A stretch of DNA of 64,000 nt from Streptomyces sp. RerS4 (lineage in GTDB: Bacteria > Actinomycetota > Actinomycetes > Streptomycetales > Streptomycetaceae). Positions 44,427 to 52,485 of this stretch are shown in pieces. Position 1 is the stretch's first letter; the number at the start of each line of letters is the position of its first letter. Position numbers and translations under genes: made by a program. The notes beneath the pieces are model-generated. The model saw only the letters and a list, made by a program, of their open reading frames with translations, was not told where the DNA came from and searched no databases. The stretch covers positions 3,557,501-3,621,500 of the forward strand of contig NZ_CP097322.1 in NCBI RefSeq assembly GCF_023515955.1, read 5' to 3'.

Positions 44427-44933
44427 GTGACCCCACGCCTCCGCGCGCCGTCCCGCGCCGCCTGGGCCGCGCTGGCCGCCGCCGCGCTGCTGCTCTCCGC
44501 ACCGGCGAGCGCGAGCCCCGCCCGCGCCCCGGCGCCGCCGCGCCCGCGAGCGCCGTCGCGGTGGCCGACGTACCCGAAGAGGCGTACGAGGAGCTGGCGG
44601 CAGTGCGGCGGGCGTCGGCCGGGAGCGCCCGGGCGACCCGCCGGCGAGCCGGCCGACCCCGAGATGGTCACCGCCTCCCGCCCGCGGCGCCCGGCCCGGC
44701 CGGTCCTGCCGCCGCGCCCGCACCAGGAGCCGCCCGCGCCGCTGACGCCGGCCACGCCGAGCACCGCGTCGAGCACCGCGCCGAGCCCGTCGGGGAACGT
44801 CACCGCGCTCGGCACCGAACCCAACGAACGCGCCGCCGACCTGGCCGCGCACATGCTGCCGTTGGGCACCGGCCTGGCCCTGATGGGCCTCGGCCTGGGC
44901 TACATGGGCATGCGCCTACGCCGCGGCGGTTAG
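44427..44933 (+). CDS. Secreted or membrane-anchored protein, possibly carrying two compensating frameshifts
   Basis: 168 aa from GTG 44427 (GGGAGGG six bases upstream). Signal peptide-like start (APSRAAWAALAAAALLLSAPASA), Pro-rich middle, C-terminal membrane helix (MLPLGTGLALMGLGLGYMGM) and a basic tail. Between about 44530 and 44640 this frame reads Arg/Trp-rich, shadow-like sequence, whereas the next frame reads PASAVAVADVPEEAYEELAAVRRASAG, which looks like the true mature N-terminus. The frame then returns (PADPEMVTAS). Two opposite small indels would explain this. Function unknown. Confidence 0.6.
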   Translation: MTPRLRAPSRAAWAALAAAALLLSAPASASPARAPAPPRPRAPSRWPTYPKRRTRSWRQCGGRRPGAPGRPAGEPADPEMVTASRPRRPARPVLPPRPHQEPPAPLTPATPSTASSTAPSPSGNVTALGTEPNERAADLAAHMLPLGTGLALMGLGLGYMGMRLRRGG

Positions 44934-45005
44934 GCCGCGTCTTGGCCGTCCAGTGGGGCTCAGTGCCGCTTCGCCGTGCGACGGGGTGTGCTTGCGCCGG
45001 TGAGC

Positions 45006-45029
45006 ATACTCGGTATACATACTGAGTAT
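45006..45029. promoter_or_regulatory. PadR-type palindromic operator overlapping the padR start
   Basis: A 24-bp dyad from ATACTC to GAGTAT with inner halves GTAT and ATAC, 20 of 24 positions symmetric. It overlaps the ATG at 45028 and the likely -10 TATACA, the classic autorepressor position of PadR regulators. Confidence 0.7.
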
Positions 45030-45693
45030 GTCGATCCGTCACGGGCTTCTCGCCCTGCTGGAACGCGGCCCGCGCTACGGCTCCCGGCTGCGTACCGAAT
45101 TCGAATCCCGCACCGGCTCCACCTGGCCGCTCAACGTCGGGCAGGTGTACACGACCCTCGCCCGGCTGGAGCGCGACGGCCTCGTCGAGCCCGACGGCGA
45201 GGACCCCGCCGGGCACACCCTCTACGCCATCACCGAGGCCGGACGCGCCGAGCTGCGCGCCTGGTACGAGCGCCCCGTCGACCGCACCAACCCGCCCCGC
45301 GACGAGCTGTCCATCAAGCTCGCCATGGCCGTCGGCGCCCCCGGCGTGGACATCCGCGCCGTCATCCAGTCCCAGCGGCACGCCACCCTCAAGGCGATGC
45401 AGGACTACACCCGCCTCAAGGCCCGGGCCCTCACCGCCATCGAGACGGGCCGCTCGCGCGAACGCGACGACCTGGCCTGGCTGCTGGTCCTGGAACAGCT
45501 GATCTTCCAGACCGAGGCGGAGGCCCGCTGGCTCGACCACTGCGAGTCCCGACTCGTCCGCATGGCCGGGGTCATCGCGGCGGACACCCCGCCGACCGAC
45601 CCGACGCCGGCCGGCCCGGCTCAGAGCGACCCGACGCGAAGCGATCCGACGCCGTCCGACCGACCCCGCGGCATCCGCGCGCGACGGGGCTGA
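45028..45693 (+). CDS. PadR family transcriptional regulator
   Basis: 221 aa. N-terminal PadR winged helix (about 1-85; HGLLALLERGPRYGSRLRTEFES, WPLNVGQVYTTLARLERDGLVE, YAITEAGRAELRAW) followed by the helical Vir_Act_alpha_C-like domain (about 95-180). The C-terminal 40 residues are Asp/Pro/Thr-Ser repeats (SDPTRSDPTPSD), probably disordered. Its palindrome overlaps its own start, and it precedes an ABC exporter operon by 25 bases, so it is the likely repressor of that transporter. Confidence 0.92.
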   Translation: MSIRHGLLALLERGPRYGSRLRTEFESRTGSTWPLNVGQVYTTLARLERDGLVEPDGEDPAGHTLYAITEAGRAELRAWYERPVDRTNPPRDELSIKLAMAVGAPGVDIRAVIQSQRHATLKAMQDYTRLKARALTAIETGRSRERDDLAWLLVLEQLIFQTEAEARWLDHCESRLVRMAGVIAADTPPTDPTPAGPAQSDPTRSDPTPSDRPRGIRARRG

Positions 45694-45717
45694 ACCACCG
45701 TTCCAGGGGGAACCCTC

Positions 45718-46464
45718 ATGCCCGACCAGCACCACAGCGCGCCGCCCGTCCTGCGCCTCGACCGGCTCACCCGCACCCACGGCAGCGGCGCCACCGAGGT
45801 ACACGCCCTGCGCGGGATCGACCTCGACGTCCACGCCGGTGAACTCGTCGCCGTCATGGGCCCGTCCGGCTCCGGCAAATCCACGCTCCTCACCCTCGCG
45901 GGCGGCCTCGACATGCCCACCAGCGGGCGCGTGGTGGTGGAGGGCGTCGACCTCACCACCGCGAGCCGGCGCCGGCTCGCCGCGCTGCGCCGCCGCAGCA
46001 TCGGCTACGTCTTCCAGGACTACAACCTGATACCGGCCCTCACCGCCGCCGAGAACATCGCCCTGCCCCGGGAACTCGACGGCGTCTCCGCCCGCAAGGC
46101 CCGCGCATCCGCCCTCGCCGCACTGGAGGAGATGGGCCTGGGCGCCCTCGCCCACCGCTTCCCCGACGAGATGTCCGGCGGCCAGCAGCAGCGCGTCGCC
46201 ATCGCCCGCGCCCTGGTCGGCGACCGCCGCCTGGTCCTGGCCGACGAACCCACCGGCGCCCTCGACTCCGAGACCGGCGAGTCCGTCCTCGCCCTGCTCC
46301 GCGCGCGCTGCGACGCGGGCGCCGCCGGGGTCCTCGTCACGCACGAGCCCCGCTTCGCCGCCTGGGCCGACCGGGTGGTGTTCCTGCGGGACGGCAGCGT
46401 CATCGACGAAACCGCGCGCAGCGGGGCCGACTCGCTGCTCTCGGGACGGGCGGGCGGCCTGTGA
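45718..46464 (+). CDS. ABC transporter ATP-binding protein (MacB/LolD-like)
   Basis: 248 aa. Walker A GPSGSGKST, Q-loop FQDYNLIPALTAAEN, signature MSGGQQQRVAIARAL, Walker B RLVLADEPTGALDSE and H-loop VTHEPR are all present. The FQDYNLIP form matches antimicrobial peptide-type exporter ATPases. Partner of the FtsX permease whose GTG overlaps its stop by four bases (GTGA). Controlled by the adjacent PadR. Confidence 0.95.
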   Translation: MPDQHHSAPPVLRLDRLTRTHGSGATEVHALRGIDLDVHAGELVAVMGPSGSGKSTLLTLAGGLDMPTSGRVVVEGVDLTTASRRRLAALRRRSIGYVFQDYNLIPALTAAENIALPRELDGVSARKARASALAALEEMGLGALAHRFPDEMSGGQQQRVAIARALVGDRRLVLADEPTGALDSETGESVLALLRARCDAGAAGVLVTHEPRFAAWADRVVFLRDGSVIDETARSGADSLLSGRAGGL

Positions 46465-49319
46465 CCACCCCCCTCGGTTCCTGGTACCACTCCTGGATCG
46501 CCGCGCTGCGCATCGCACGACGCGACGCCTGGCGGGCCAAGGGCCGCAGCTCCCTGGTCCTCGCCATGATCGCCCTGCCGGTCATCGGGGTGAGCGCCGC
46601 CGACCTGACCCTGCGCAGCGCGCAGCTGACGCCCGAACAGCGGCTCAGCCGCGAGATGGGCGCCGCCGACGCCCGGATCGGCCCGAGCCACCTGGACGGC
46701 CCCGTCTACCAGAACCCCACCGGCAAGGTCGTCGTACCGGTCGGTGGTTTCGGCTCGTACCGCCCTTCCGAGCGGGACGAGAGACCGCCGCTGAAGGACG
46801 CGCTGCCGGCCGGGGCCAAGGCGGTCGAGGACGTCCTCGGCCACACCCGCGTGCACACCACGCACGGGCTGCTCGACACCGATCTGCGCGAACTGGACGT
46901 GCACCACCCGCTCACCGAGGGGCTGATCACCCTCGACCGCGGCCGGCTGCCCCAGGGGCCGGGCGAGGTCATCGCCACCACCGCCTTCCTGGAGGCCTCC
47001 GGGCTGTACGTCGGCTCCGCGGTCACCCCGCGCGGCGGGCCGACCTCGAAGATCGTGGGGGCGTACGAACTGCCCTCGAAGCTCGGGAACCCCGAGCTGC
47101 TCGCGCTGCCCGGGAACCTGTTCGCGCCGCTCGACAAGGCACTCAAGGCCGCCGGAGCCCCCGGGGTCCGCACCGTGAACGCGTACCTGGTCACGGTCGG
47201 CGGCGGTGATGGTTTCACGTGGAACATGGTCAAGGAGGCGAACACCAAGGGCGCGCTCGTGCTCTCGCGCGCCGTGACCCTGCGCCCGCCGGCCGACTCC
47301 GAGGTGCCGCTGTACCGGCAGCAGCCGAAGGCGGTCGACATGTCCGGCGCCGTGGGCGGCGCGATCAGCGACAAGGCCGCCGTGCTCGCCGTCGTCGGAC
47401 TGGCGATGCTGGAGATCTGCCTGCTCGCGGGTCCCGCCTTCGCGGTCGGCGCCCGGCGCTCGCGCCGCCAACTGGGTCTCGTCGGCGCGAACGGCGGCGA
47501 CCGGCGGCACATCCGGGCCATCGTCCTGTCCGGCGGCCTCGTCATCGGCGCGGTGGCCGCCGTCGTCGGCATCGCGCTCGGCCTGGTCCTCACGCTCGGG
47601 CTGCGGCCGTGGCTGGAGCGGCAGGTCGGGGTGCGTTTCGCCGGGCTGGACGTCCGCCCGCTGGAGCTCCTCGGCATCGCCGCGATCGCCGTGCTGACGG
47701 GCCTGCTGGCCGCCGTCGTGCCTGCCGTCACCGCCTCCCGGCAGAGCGTCCTCGCCTCGCTCACCGGCCGCCGGGGCGTGCGCCGCGCCAACCGGGTGCT
47801 GCCCGTCGTCGGCCTGTTCGCCGTGGCCGGTGGCGTCGCCCTCGCCGTCTACGGCACCAGCGTCCGGATGAACCCCGGCTTCGTCACCGGCGGCAGCGCG
47901 CTCGCCGAGCTGGGGCTCGTCGCCCTCACCCCGACGCTGGTGGGCCTGTTCGGGCGGCTCGGGCGGTGGCTGCCGCTGTCGCCCCGGCTCGCGCTGCGCG
48001 ACGCCGTGCGCAACCGGGGGCGTACGGCCCCGGCCGTGGCCGCCGTCCTCGCCGCCGTCAGCGGAACGGTCGCGGTGTCCACGTACCAGTACAGCCAGGA
48101 CGTACAGGCACGGCACGAGTACACGGCCGAACTCCCGGCCGGTACCGGCTTCCTGACCTCCCGGGACAACCTCGGCCACCGCGAGGTGCCGGCGCTGCGC
48201 GACACCCTTTCGAAGAACCTGCCGGTGGCGGTACGGGCCGACGTGGACCGGCTGGTGGTCGGCAACCCGAGCTGCGAGACGGGGTCGACCGATCCCGGCT
48301 GCGGACGGGTCGAGTTGATCACCCCGAAGGAACAGCGCTGCCCTATCTCGCAGGCCGAGCACGGCGCCGCCTCCTTCACCCCGGACCGGCTACGGGAACT
48401 GCACGGCGACCCGCGCTGCGAGGAGCGCAGGTTCGGCGAGGTGGGCCCGGTCGTCGCCGACGAGAGGCTCCTCGACGTGCTGGCGGTCCACGACCCCGGC
48501 TCGGTGGCGGCCCTGAAGGCGGGTCAGGCCGTCTCGCTCGACCCGCTGAAGGTGAAGGACGGGCAGGTCACCCTGCGGGTCGTCACCGATCCGGCGGCGG
48601 CTCGGGGGGCCGAGGCGAGGCGTGCCGAAACGCCGGGCCAGGACAAGGTGTTCGCCGTGCACCAGGCACCCGCGGGAACCGAGAACTGGGGCGTCCCGCT
48701 GGTCCTGCCGCCGTCCGCCGTCCGCTCCGCGGGCATCGCCACGGCGCCGCTGGGCGCGTACTTCAGCCTCGACGGGAAGGCCACGACCCAGCAGCGGCAA
48801 CGGCTCGACGGGGAGATCGACCGCATGGGCACCGATGCCCGGGTCACCATCGAGGACGGCTACCAGGGCCAGAGCACCATCGGCCTCCTCGCGCTCGGCC
48901 TGTTCGCGGGCCTGGTCACCATCGGCGCGGCCGGCATCGCGACCGGGCTCGCCCAGGCCGACTCCGAGGCCGACCTGAAGACCCTGGCGGCGGTCGGCGC
49001 GGCCCCCCGGGTGCGGCGCACGCTGAGCGGGTTCCAGTGCGGGGTGGTGGCCTTGATGGGCGTGGTCCTCGGCACGGCCGCCGGGATCCTGCCGGTGGTC
49101 GGACTGCGGCTCACGCAGGAGCGGGAGCAGCGGCGGCTGGTCGCCCACGGCATCGAGATGGGCTACACCTCGCTGAAGGACACCGAGGTGTACGTGCCGA
49201 TCGCGGTGCCCTGGGAGACGTTGGCCGGGCTGCTGGTCATCGTCCCGCTGGGCGCGGCGCTGCTCGCGGCGCTGGTGACCCGGTCGAACGGGGTCCTGGC
49301 GCGGCGGGCCGGCGGCTGA
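46461..49319 (+). CDS. ABC transporter permease, FtsX/MacB type
   Basis: 952 aa: membrane anchor near 20-45, large extracytoplasmic domain, a three-helix FtsX module in the middle (about 305-440), a second single helix, another extracytoplasmic domain with Cys (NPSCETGSTDPGCGRVEL; EQRCPISQ) and a C-terminal three-helix FtsX module (about 815-945). Two FtsX modules identify it as a single-chain mechanotransmission exporter permease for lipids, peptides or antibiotics. A one-mismatch parS-like site lies inside at 47212-47225. Confidence 0.93.
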   Translation: MTTPLGSWYHSWIAALRIARRDAWRAKGRSSLVLAMIALPVIGVSAADLTLRSAQLTPEQRLSREMGAADARIGPSHLDGPVYQNPTGKVVVPVGGFGSYRPSERDERPPLKDALPAGAKAVEDVLGHTRVHTTHGLLDTDLRELDVHHPLTEGLITLDRGRLPQGPGEVIATTAFLEASGLYVGSAVTPRGGPTSKIVGAYELPSKLGNPELLALPGNLFAPLDKALKAAGAPGVRTVNAYLVTVGGGDGFTWNMVKEANTKGALVLSRAVTLRPPADSEVPLYRQQPKAVDMSGAVGGAISDKAAVLAVVGLAMLEICLLAGPAFAVGARRSRRQLGLVGANGGDRRHIRAIVLSGGLVIGAVAAVVGIALGLVLTLGLRPWLERQVGVRFAGLDVRPLELLGIAAIAVLTGLLAAVVPAVTASRQSVLASLTGRRGVRRANRVLPVVGLFAVAGGVALAVYGTSVRMNPGFVTGGSALAELGLVALTPTLVGLFGRLGRWLPLSPRLALRDAVRNRGRTAPAVAAVLAAVSGTVAVSTYQYSQDVQARHEYTAELPAGTGFLTSRDNLGHREVPALRDTLSKNLPVAVRADVDRLVVGNPSCETGSTDPGCGRVELITPKEQRCPISQAEHGAASFTPDRLRELHGDPRCEERRFGEVGPVVADERLLDVLAVHDPGSVAALKAGQAVSLDPLKVKDGQVTLRVVTDPAAARGAEARRAETPGQDKVFAVHQAPAGTENWGVPLVLPPSAVRSAGIATAPLGAYFSLDGKATTQQRQRLDGEIDRMGTDARVTIEDGYQGQSTIGLLALGLFAGLVTIGAAGIATGLAQADSEADLKTLAAVGAAPRVRRTLSGFQCGVVALMGVVLGTAAGILPVVGLRLTQEREQRRLVAHGIEMGYTSLKDTEVYVPIAVPWETLAGLLVIVPLGAALLAALVTRSNGVLARRAGG
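47212..47225. promoter_or_regulatory. parS-like site with one mismatch
   Basis: GTTTCACGTGGAAC differs from the Streptomyces parS core GTTTCACGTGAAAC at one base. It is inside the permease gene. Streptomyces ParB tolerates some degenerate sites, so this is a candidate. Confidence 0.45.
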
Positions 49320-49433
49320 GGTTCCGGCAGCGGGCGGCTGAGGTTCCGGCGGCCGTTCACTGAGGTTGGCGCCCCCGTACAGGGTGGATCACGCCCGTGC
49401 GGGGGCACACCGTGTGAGGACGAAGGTGTGCGA

Positions 49434-49439
49434 GAGAAT
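49434..49439 (+). promoter_or_regulatory. -10-like GAGAAT of the Bpa-like gene (leaderless-type)
   Basis: GAGAAT ends six bases before ATG 49446; no Shine-Dalgarno is seen. Confidence 0.4.
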
Positions 49440-49445
49440 GTCGGC

Positions 49446-49985
49446 ATGGAGATGCCGAGGAGTGAACGGTCGCAGGACAGTCCCCCGCACGTCCTGATCG
49501 TGGGACAGGACGGGACGGCGGTCGGCGGCGCCGATGACGAGTCGCGCGAGGTTCCGGTGACGGACATGGTCGAACAGCCTGCCAAGGTCATGCGGATCGG
49601 CAGCATGATCAAGCAACTTCTGGAAGAGGTGCGCGCCGCACCTCTGGACGAGGCCAGCCGGGTCCGTCTGAAGGACATCCACAAGGCGTCGGTGAAGGAA
49701 CTCGAAGACGGCCTCGCGCCGGAGCTGGTGGAGGAACTGGAGCGCCTCTCCCTGCCGTTCACCGAGGAGGCCATTCCGTCCGAGGCGGAACTGCGCATCG
49801 CGCAGGCCCAGTTGGTGGGCTGGCTGGAGGGTCTGTTCCACGGCATCCAGACCGCCCTGTTCGCGCAGCAGATGGCGGCGCGGGCGCAGCTGGAACAGAT
49901 GCGCCGCGCCCTGCCGGCGGGCGCCTCGCACGAGGACGACGAGGAAGGCCCCCACGGCGCCATCCGCTCGGGCCCGTACCTCTAG
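49446..49985 (+). CDS. Bacterial proteasome activator-like protein (Bpa/PafE type)
   Basis: 179 aa. Mycobacterial Bpa (Rv3780) forms a ring that opens the 20S core without ATP, docking through a C-terminal GQYL tail. This protein ends SGPYL, a close variant, and is helical throughout: MVEQPAKVMRIGSMIKQLLEEVRAAPLDEASRVRLKDIHKASVKELEDGLAPELVEELERLSLPF (in part), then SEAELRIAQAQLVGWLEGLFHGIQTALFAQQMAARAQLEQMR, the family's four-helix region. Acts in the cytoplasm. Family naming is confident; activation of the core is by homology. Confidence 0.88.
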   Translation: MEMPRSERSQDSPPHVLIVGQDGTAVGGADDESREVPVTDMVEQPAKVMRIGSMIKQLLEEVRAAPLDEASRVRLKDIHKASVKELEDGLAPELVEELERLSLPFTEEAIPSEAELRIAQAQLVGWLEGLFHGIQTALFAQQMAARAQLEQMRRALPAGASHEDDEEGPHGAIRSGPYL

Positions 49986-50052
49986 GGGGTTTCCGGCGGA
50001 TCAGGGTCGGATACGCCGCGGGCCCGGCCCTGATCCGCCGGACACCCCCTAG
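49982..50052 (+). terminator. Long hairpin overlapping the Bpa-like stop codon
   Basis: Outer stem CTAGGGGGT (49982-49990) with ACCCCCTAG (50044-50052), a two-base internal loop, and inner 14-bp stem CCGGCGGATCAGGG (49993-50006) with CCCTGATCCGCCGG (50028-50041). The TAG stop codon lies inside the stem. Confidence 0.7.
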
Positions 50053-50131
50053 GACCCCGCCGTACGCCCCCGAACCCTCCGCCGACCGCTCCGCCGGGCC
50101 CTACCGGGCCCGGCGGAGGTCTGCCGGATGG

Positions 50132-51061
50132 TCAGCGCGGTGCTCGGATGCCGTCGATGATGCGAGTCCAGTTGTCGCCGCCGTGTCCGTCCTTGATCGC
50201 GCGCAGGTAGTGGGCCTGCACGGCCAGGGGGAGCGCGAGGTCGAGGCCGAGTGACGTGCTCGTCTCGACGATGTGGTCGGCCGTGGCACCCATCATGGTG
50301 ACCGTGCTGAGGTCGCCGGGATGCTCTCCGGCATCGAGCGCGGCGCCGGGGTTGTCTTCACCGGCCCTCAGGATGTCGCCGATCGAGTCGGCGGAGGAGA
50401 GCAACTCCGGCAGCGCTTCCTCGGCCTTCATTCCCGCGGTGCCCAGCATCGCGGTGGCGTGCATCAGTGCGGACAGGGTGGTGAGGAACACCGCGAGTTG
50501 GGCTTGATACATCATCTGGGCGAGGCCCGGGTCCTCCCCCAGGTGCTTCGGTGTTCCGAGCAGCGCCAACGTCGCCAGGTGCCTGTGCAGGACCTCGCCA
50601 GGGCCGCTGTAGTAGACATGGGCCGCCTCCGTGCCGACCATCGGCGCGGGAACCATGACACCTCCGGTGAGGAAGGCGGCGTCGTGGCCCGCTGCCCAGG
50701 TCGCCGCCTCGCGTGTGCGGTCGGGAGTGTCCGAGCTCAGGTTGACCAGCGTCCGGCCGGCGAGAGATCCGGTGGCGCCGTCGAGGACGTCGTACATCGC
50801 CTGGTAGTCGGTGAGGCTGAGGATCACGAGGTCACTCGCTTCGACCGCCTCTGCGGGTGTCGCCGCGAGCGTCGCTCCTTCGGCCACGACGCCGTCGGCC
50901 CGACCGGCGCTGCGGTTCCAGACGGTGACCGAGTGGCCGGCGGTGAGGAGGGTACGCGTCATCGCCTGGCCCATCGGGCCGAGCCCGATCACGGTGACAG
51001 CGCTGTTCTTCCTGGTGGTGCGCTTCTGTTCGTTCACCCCTCCATGCTCGGAGAGCGCCAC
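50132..51061 (-). CDS. NAD(P)-dependent oxidoreductase, imine reductase-like
   Basis: About 309 aa; start uncertain (GTG 51061, or GTG 51037 beginning VNEQKR, which fits homologue length better). Rossmann VTVIGLGPMGQAMTRTLLTAGHSVTVWNR (in part) with an NADPH-type WNRS loop, then the beta-hydroxyacid dehydrogenase/IRED helical C-terminal domain (GVMVPAPMVGTEAAHVYYSGP, DNWTRIIDGIRAP). IREDs reduce cyclic imines; function here untested. Divergent from an HxlR regulator with tandem repeats between, so likely induced through it. Confidence 0.88.
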   Translation of the reverse strand: MALSEHGGVNEQKRTTRKNSAVTVIGLGPMGQAMTRTLLTAGHSVTVWNRSAGRADGVVAEGATLAATPAEAVEASDLVILSLTDYQAMYDVLDGATGSLAGRTLVNLSSDTPDRTREAATWAAGHDAAFLTGGVMVPAPMVGTEAAHVYYSGPGEVLHRHLATLALLGTPKHLGEDPGLAQMMYQAQLAVFLTTLSALMHATAMLGTAGMKAEEALPELLSSADSIGDILRAGEDNPGAALDAGEHPGDLSTVTMMGATADHIVETSTSLGLDLALPLAVQAHYLRAIKDGHGGDNWTRIIDGIRAPR

Positions 51062-51088
51062 TACTCTCGGAAGTACGCACTATTTTCT

Positions 51089-51130
51089 GCGGTACTTACC
51101 TTTTCGTAAGCGGTACTCACCTTTTCGTAA
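51089..51130. promoter_or_regulatory. Tandem 21-bp repeats, candidate HxlR operator
   Basis: Two adjacent 21-base copies, 51089-51109 and 51110-51130, each containing GGTACTYACCTTTTCGTAA, differ at one base. The first contains the dyad CTTAC...GTAAG. A further half, AGTACGCACTATTTTC, lies just upstream at about 51071. They fill the promoter region between the IRED-like and HxlR genes. Confidence 0.65.
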
Positions 51131-51141
51131 GGGGATCAGTG

Positions 51142-51558
51142 ATGGCCAAGGCGCCGAGACGCGGGCCTTACATCTGCGGTATCGACGCCGCGCTCGACGT
51201 GGTGAGCGGCAAGTGGAAGGGGCTGATTCTCTGGGAACTCGACACCCATCGCGTACGCCGCTTCGCCGAGCTCCGTCGCGCTCTGCCGGGAGTGAGCGAG
51301 AAGATGCTCACGCAGCACCTGCGCGAAATGGAGGAGGACGGTCTCGTGTACCGGGACGTCCATGCCGAGGTGCCGCCGCGGGTGGAGTACTCCCTGACCG
51401 AGCACGGACGCACGCTCAATCAGGCACTGGGGGCCCTCGGCGCCTGGGGAGCCGAGCGCATGCGTCGCGAAGGCTCCGAAGCGGTCGATGTGGCCGAGAC
51501 TCCACCGCCGCTCGCGGGCGGTTCCGTGGCCGGTAACGGCCGGGTAAGAGCCGGGTAA
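51142..51558 (+). CDS. HxlR family transcriptional regulator
   Basis: 138 aa from ATG 51142 (AAGGGG about seven bases upstream). N-terminal YICGIDAALDVVSGKWKGLILWEL has the family's N-terminal Cys, used as a thiol sensor in YodB/HypR. Winged helix RRFAELRRALPGVSEKMLTQHLREMEEDGLVYR and PPRVEYSLTEHG. Probably binds the tandem repeats and controls the divergent oxidoreductase gene and itself. Confidence 0.92.
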   Translation: MAKAPRRGPYICGIDAALDVVSGKWKGLILWELDTHRVRRFAELRRALPGVSEKMLTQHLREMEEDGLVYRDVHAEVPPRVEYSLTEHGRTLNQALGALGAWGAERMRREGSEAVDVAETPPPLAGGSVAGNGRVRAG

Positions 51559-51600
51559 GGGCCTGGGAAGCGGCGCCCCCCGACGGGGTCCGGCGGGCCG

Positions 51601-51606
51601 CATACT
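51601..51606 (+). promoter_or_regulatory. -10-like CATACT before the mobA-like/moeA operon
   Basis: CATACT ends six bases before ATG 51613; the intervening run of G could also serve as a weak ribosome site. Confidence 0.35.
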
Positions 51607-51612
51607 CGGGGG

Positions 51613-52485
51613 ATGAGTTACGACGCGATCGTGCTGGCCGGTGGGGCGGCCCGGCGACTCGGCGGGGCCGACAAGCCCGCCCTCCCGGTCGGCGGCCGGG
51701 CCCTGCTCGACCGGGTCCTGGATGCCTGCGCGGACGCCCGCACCACCGTGGTGGTCGGCACCCGGAGGGCCACGGCACGGCCGGTCGGCTGGGCGCTGGA
51801 GGACCCGCCCGGCGGCGGCCCGGTGGCCGCGCTGGACGCCGGGGTCCGTCGCTGTTCCGCCGAGTTGGTCCTCGTACTCTCCGCCGACCTGCCCTTCCTC
51901 GACGGGGACACCGTCCACGCCCTGCTGTCGACGGCGGCCGGCGGCGCGGACGGCGCCCTGCTGCGCGACCCCGAGGGGCGCGACCAACCCCTCGTGGCCG
52001 CCTACCGCGCCGAACCCCTGCGCCGCGAACTCGCCCTGCTGGCCACCGAGCACGGGCACCTGCGCGGTCTGCCCCTGCGCGCCCTCACCGCCGAGCTCGA
52101 CCTCACCCCCGTCACCACCGCCGCCCCGCTCGCCTCCTTCGACTGCGACACCTGGGAAGACCTGGCGGCGGCCCGTGCCCGGATCAGGGAGCATGGGAGC
52201 GTGCTGGAGCAATGGATCACCGCCGCCAAGAACGAGCTGGGGATCGACGTCGACGTCGACACGAAAACCCTGCTCGACCTCGCCCGTGACGCCGCCCACG
52301 GCGTCGCCCGACCCGCCGCTCCGCTGACGACCTTCCTCGTCGGCTACGCGGCCGCCCGCGCCGAGGCCACCGGCGCCGACCCCGCCCGGGCCGTCGCCGA
52401 TGCCTCCCGCAAGGTCGCCGACCTGGCCCTGCGCTGGGCCGCCGAGACCGGCCCCGCCCACCCCGAGGAGACCGGCTCCGGATGA
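51613..52485 (+). CDS. MobA-like NTP transferase fused to a DUF6457-type helical domain
   Basis: 290 aa. N-terminal molybdenum cofactor guanylyltransferase-like domain (1-195): AIVLAGGAARRLGGADKPALPVGG (GTP loop with consensus LAGGxxRRxGxxK), LEDPPGGGPVAALDAG and LVLSADLPFLD (Mg Asp). The C-terminal about 90 residues (VLEQWITAAKNELGIDVDVDTKTLLDLARDAAHG) are a separate helical domain also known as a stand-alone protein. Coupled to moeA by a four-base overlap, so it serves molybdenum cofactor synthesis. Confidence 0.9.
   Translation: MSYDAIVLAGGAARRLGGADKPALPVGGRALLDRVLDACADARTTVVVGTRRATARPVGWALEDPPGGGPVAALDAGVRRCSAELVLVLSADLPFLDGDTVHALLSTAAGGADGALLRDPEGRDQPLVAAYRAEPLRRELALLATEHGHLRGLPLRALTAELDLTPVTTAAPLASFDCDTWEDLAAARARIREHGSVLEQWITAAKNELGIDVDVDTKTLLDLARDAAHGVARPAAPLTTFLVGYAAARAEATGADPARAVADASRKVADLALRWAAETGPAHPEETGSG

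Noticed and set aside
44561..45025. Independent gene in the second frame of the secreted protein locus
   Set aside because: Only its first 30 codons look protein-like; they are better explained as a displaced part of 44427-44933.
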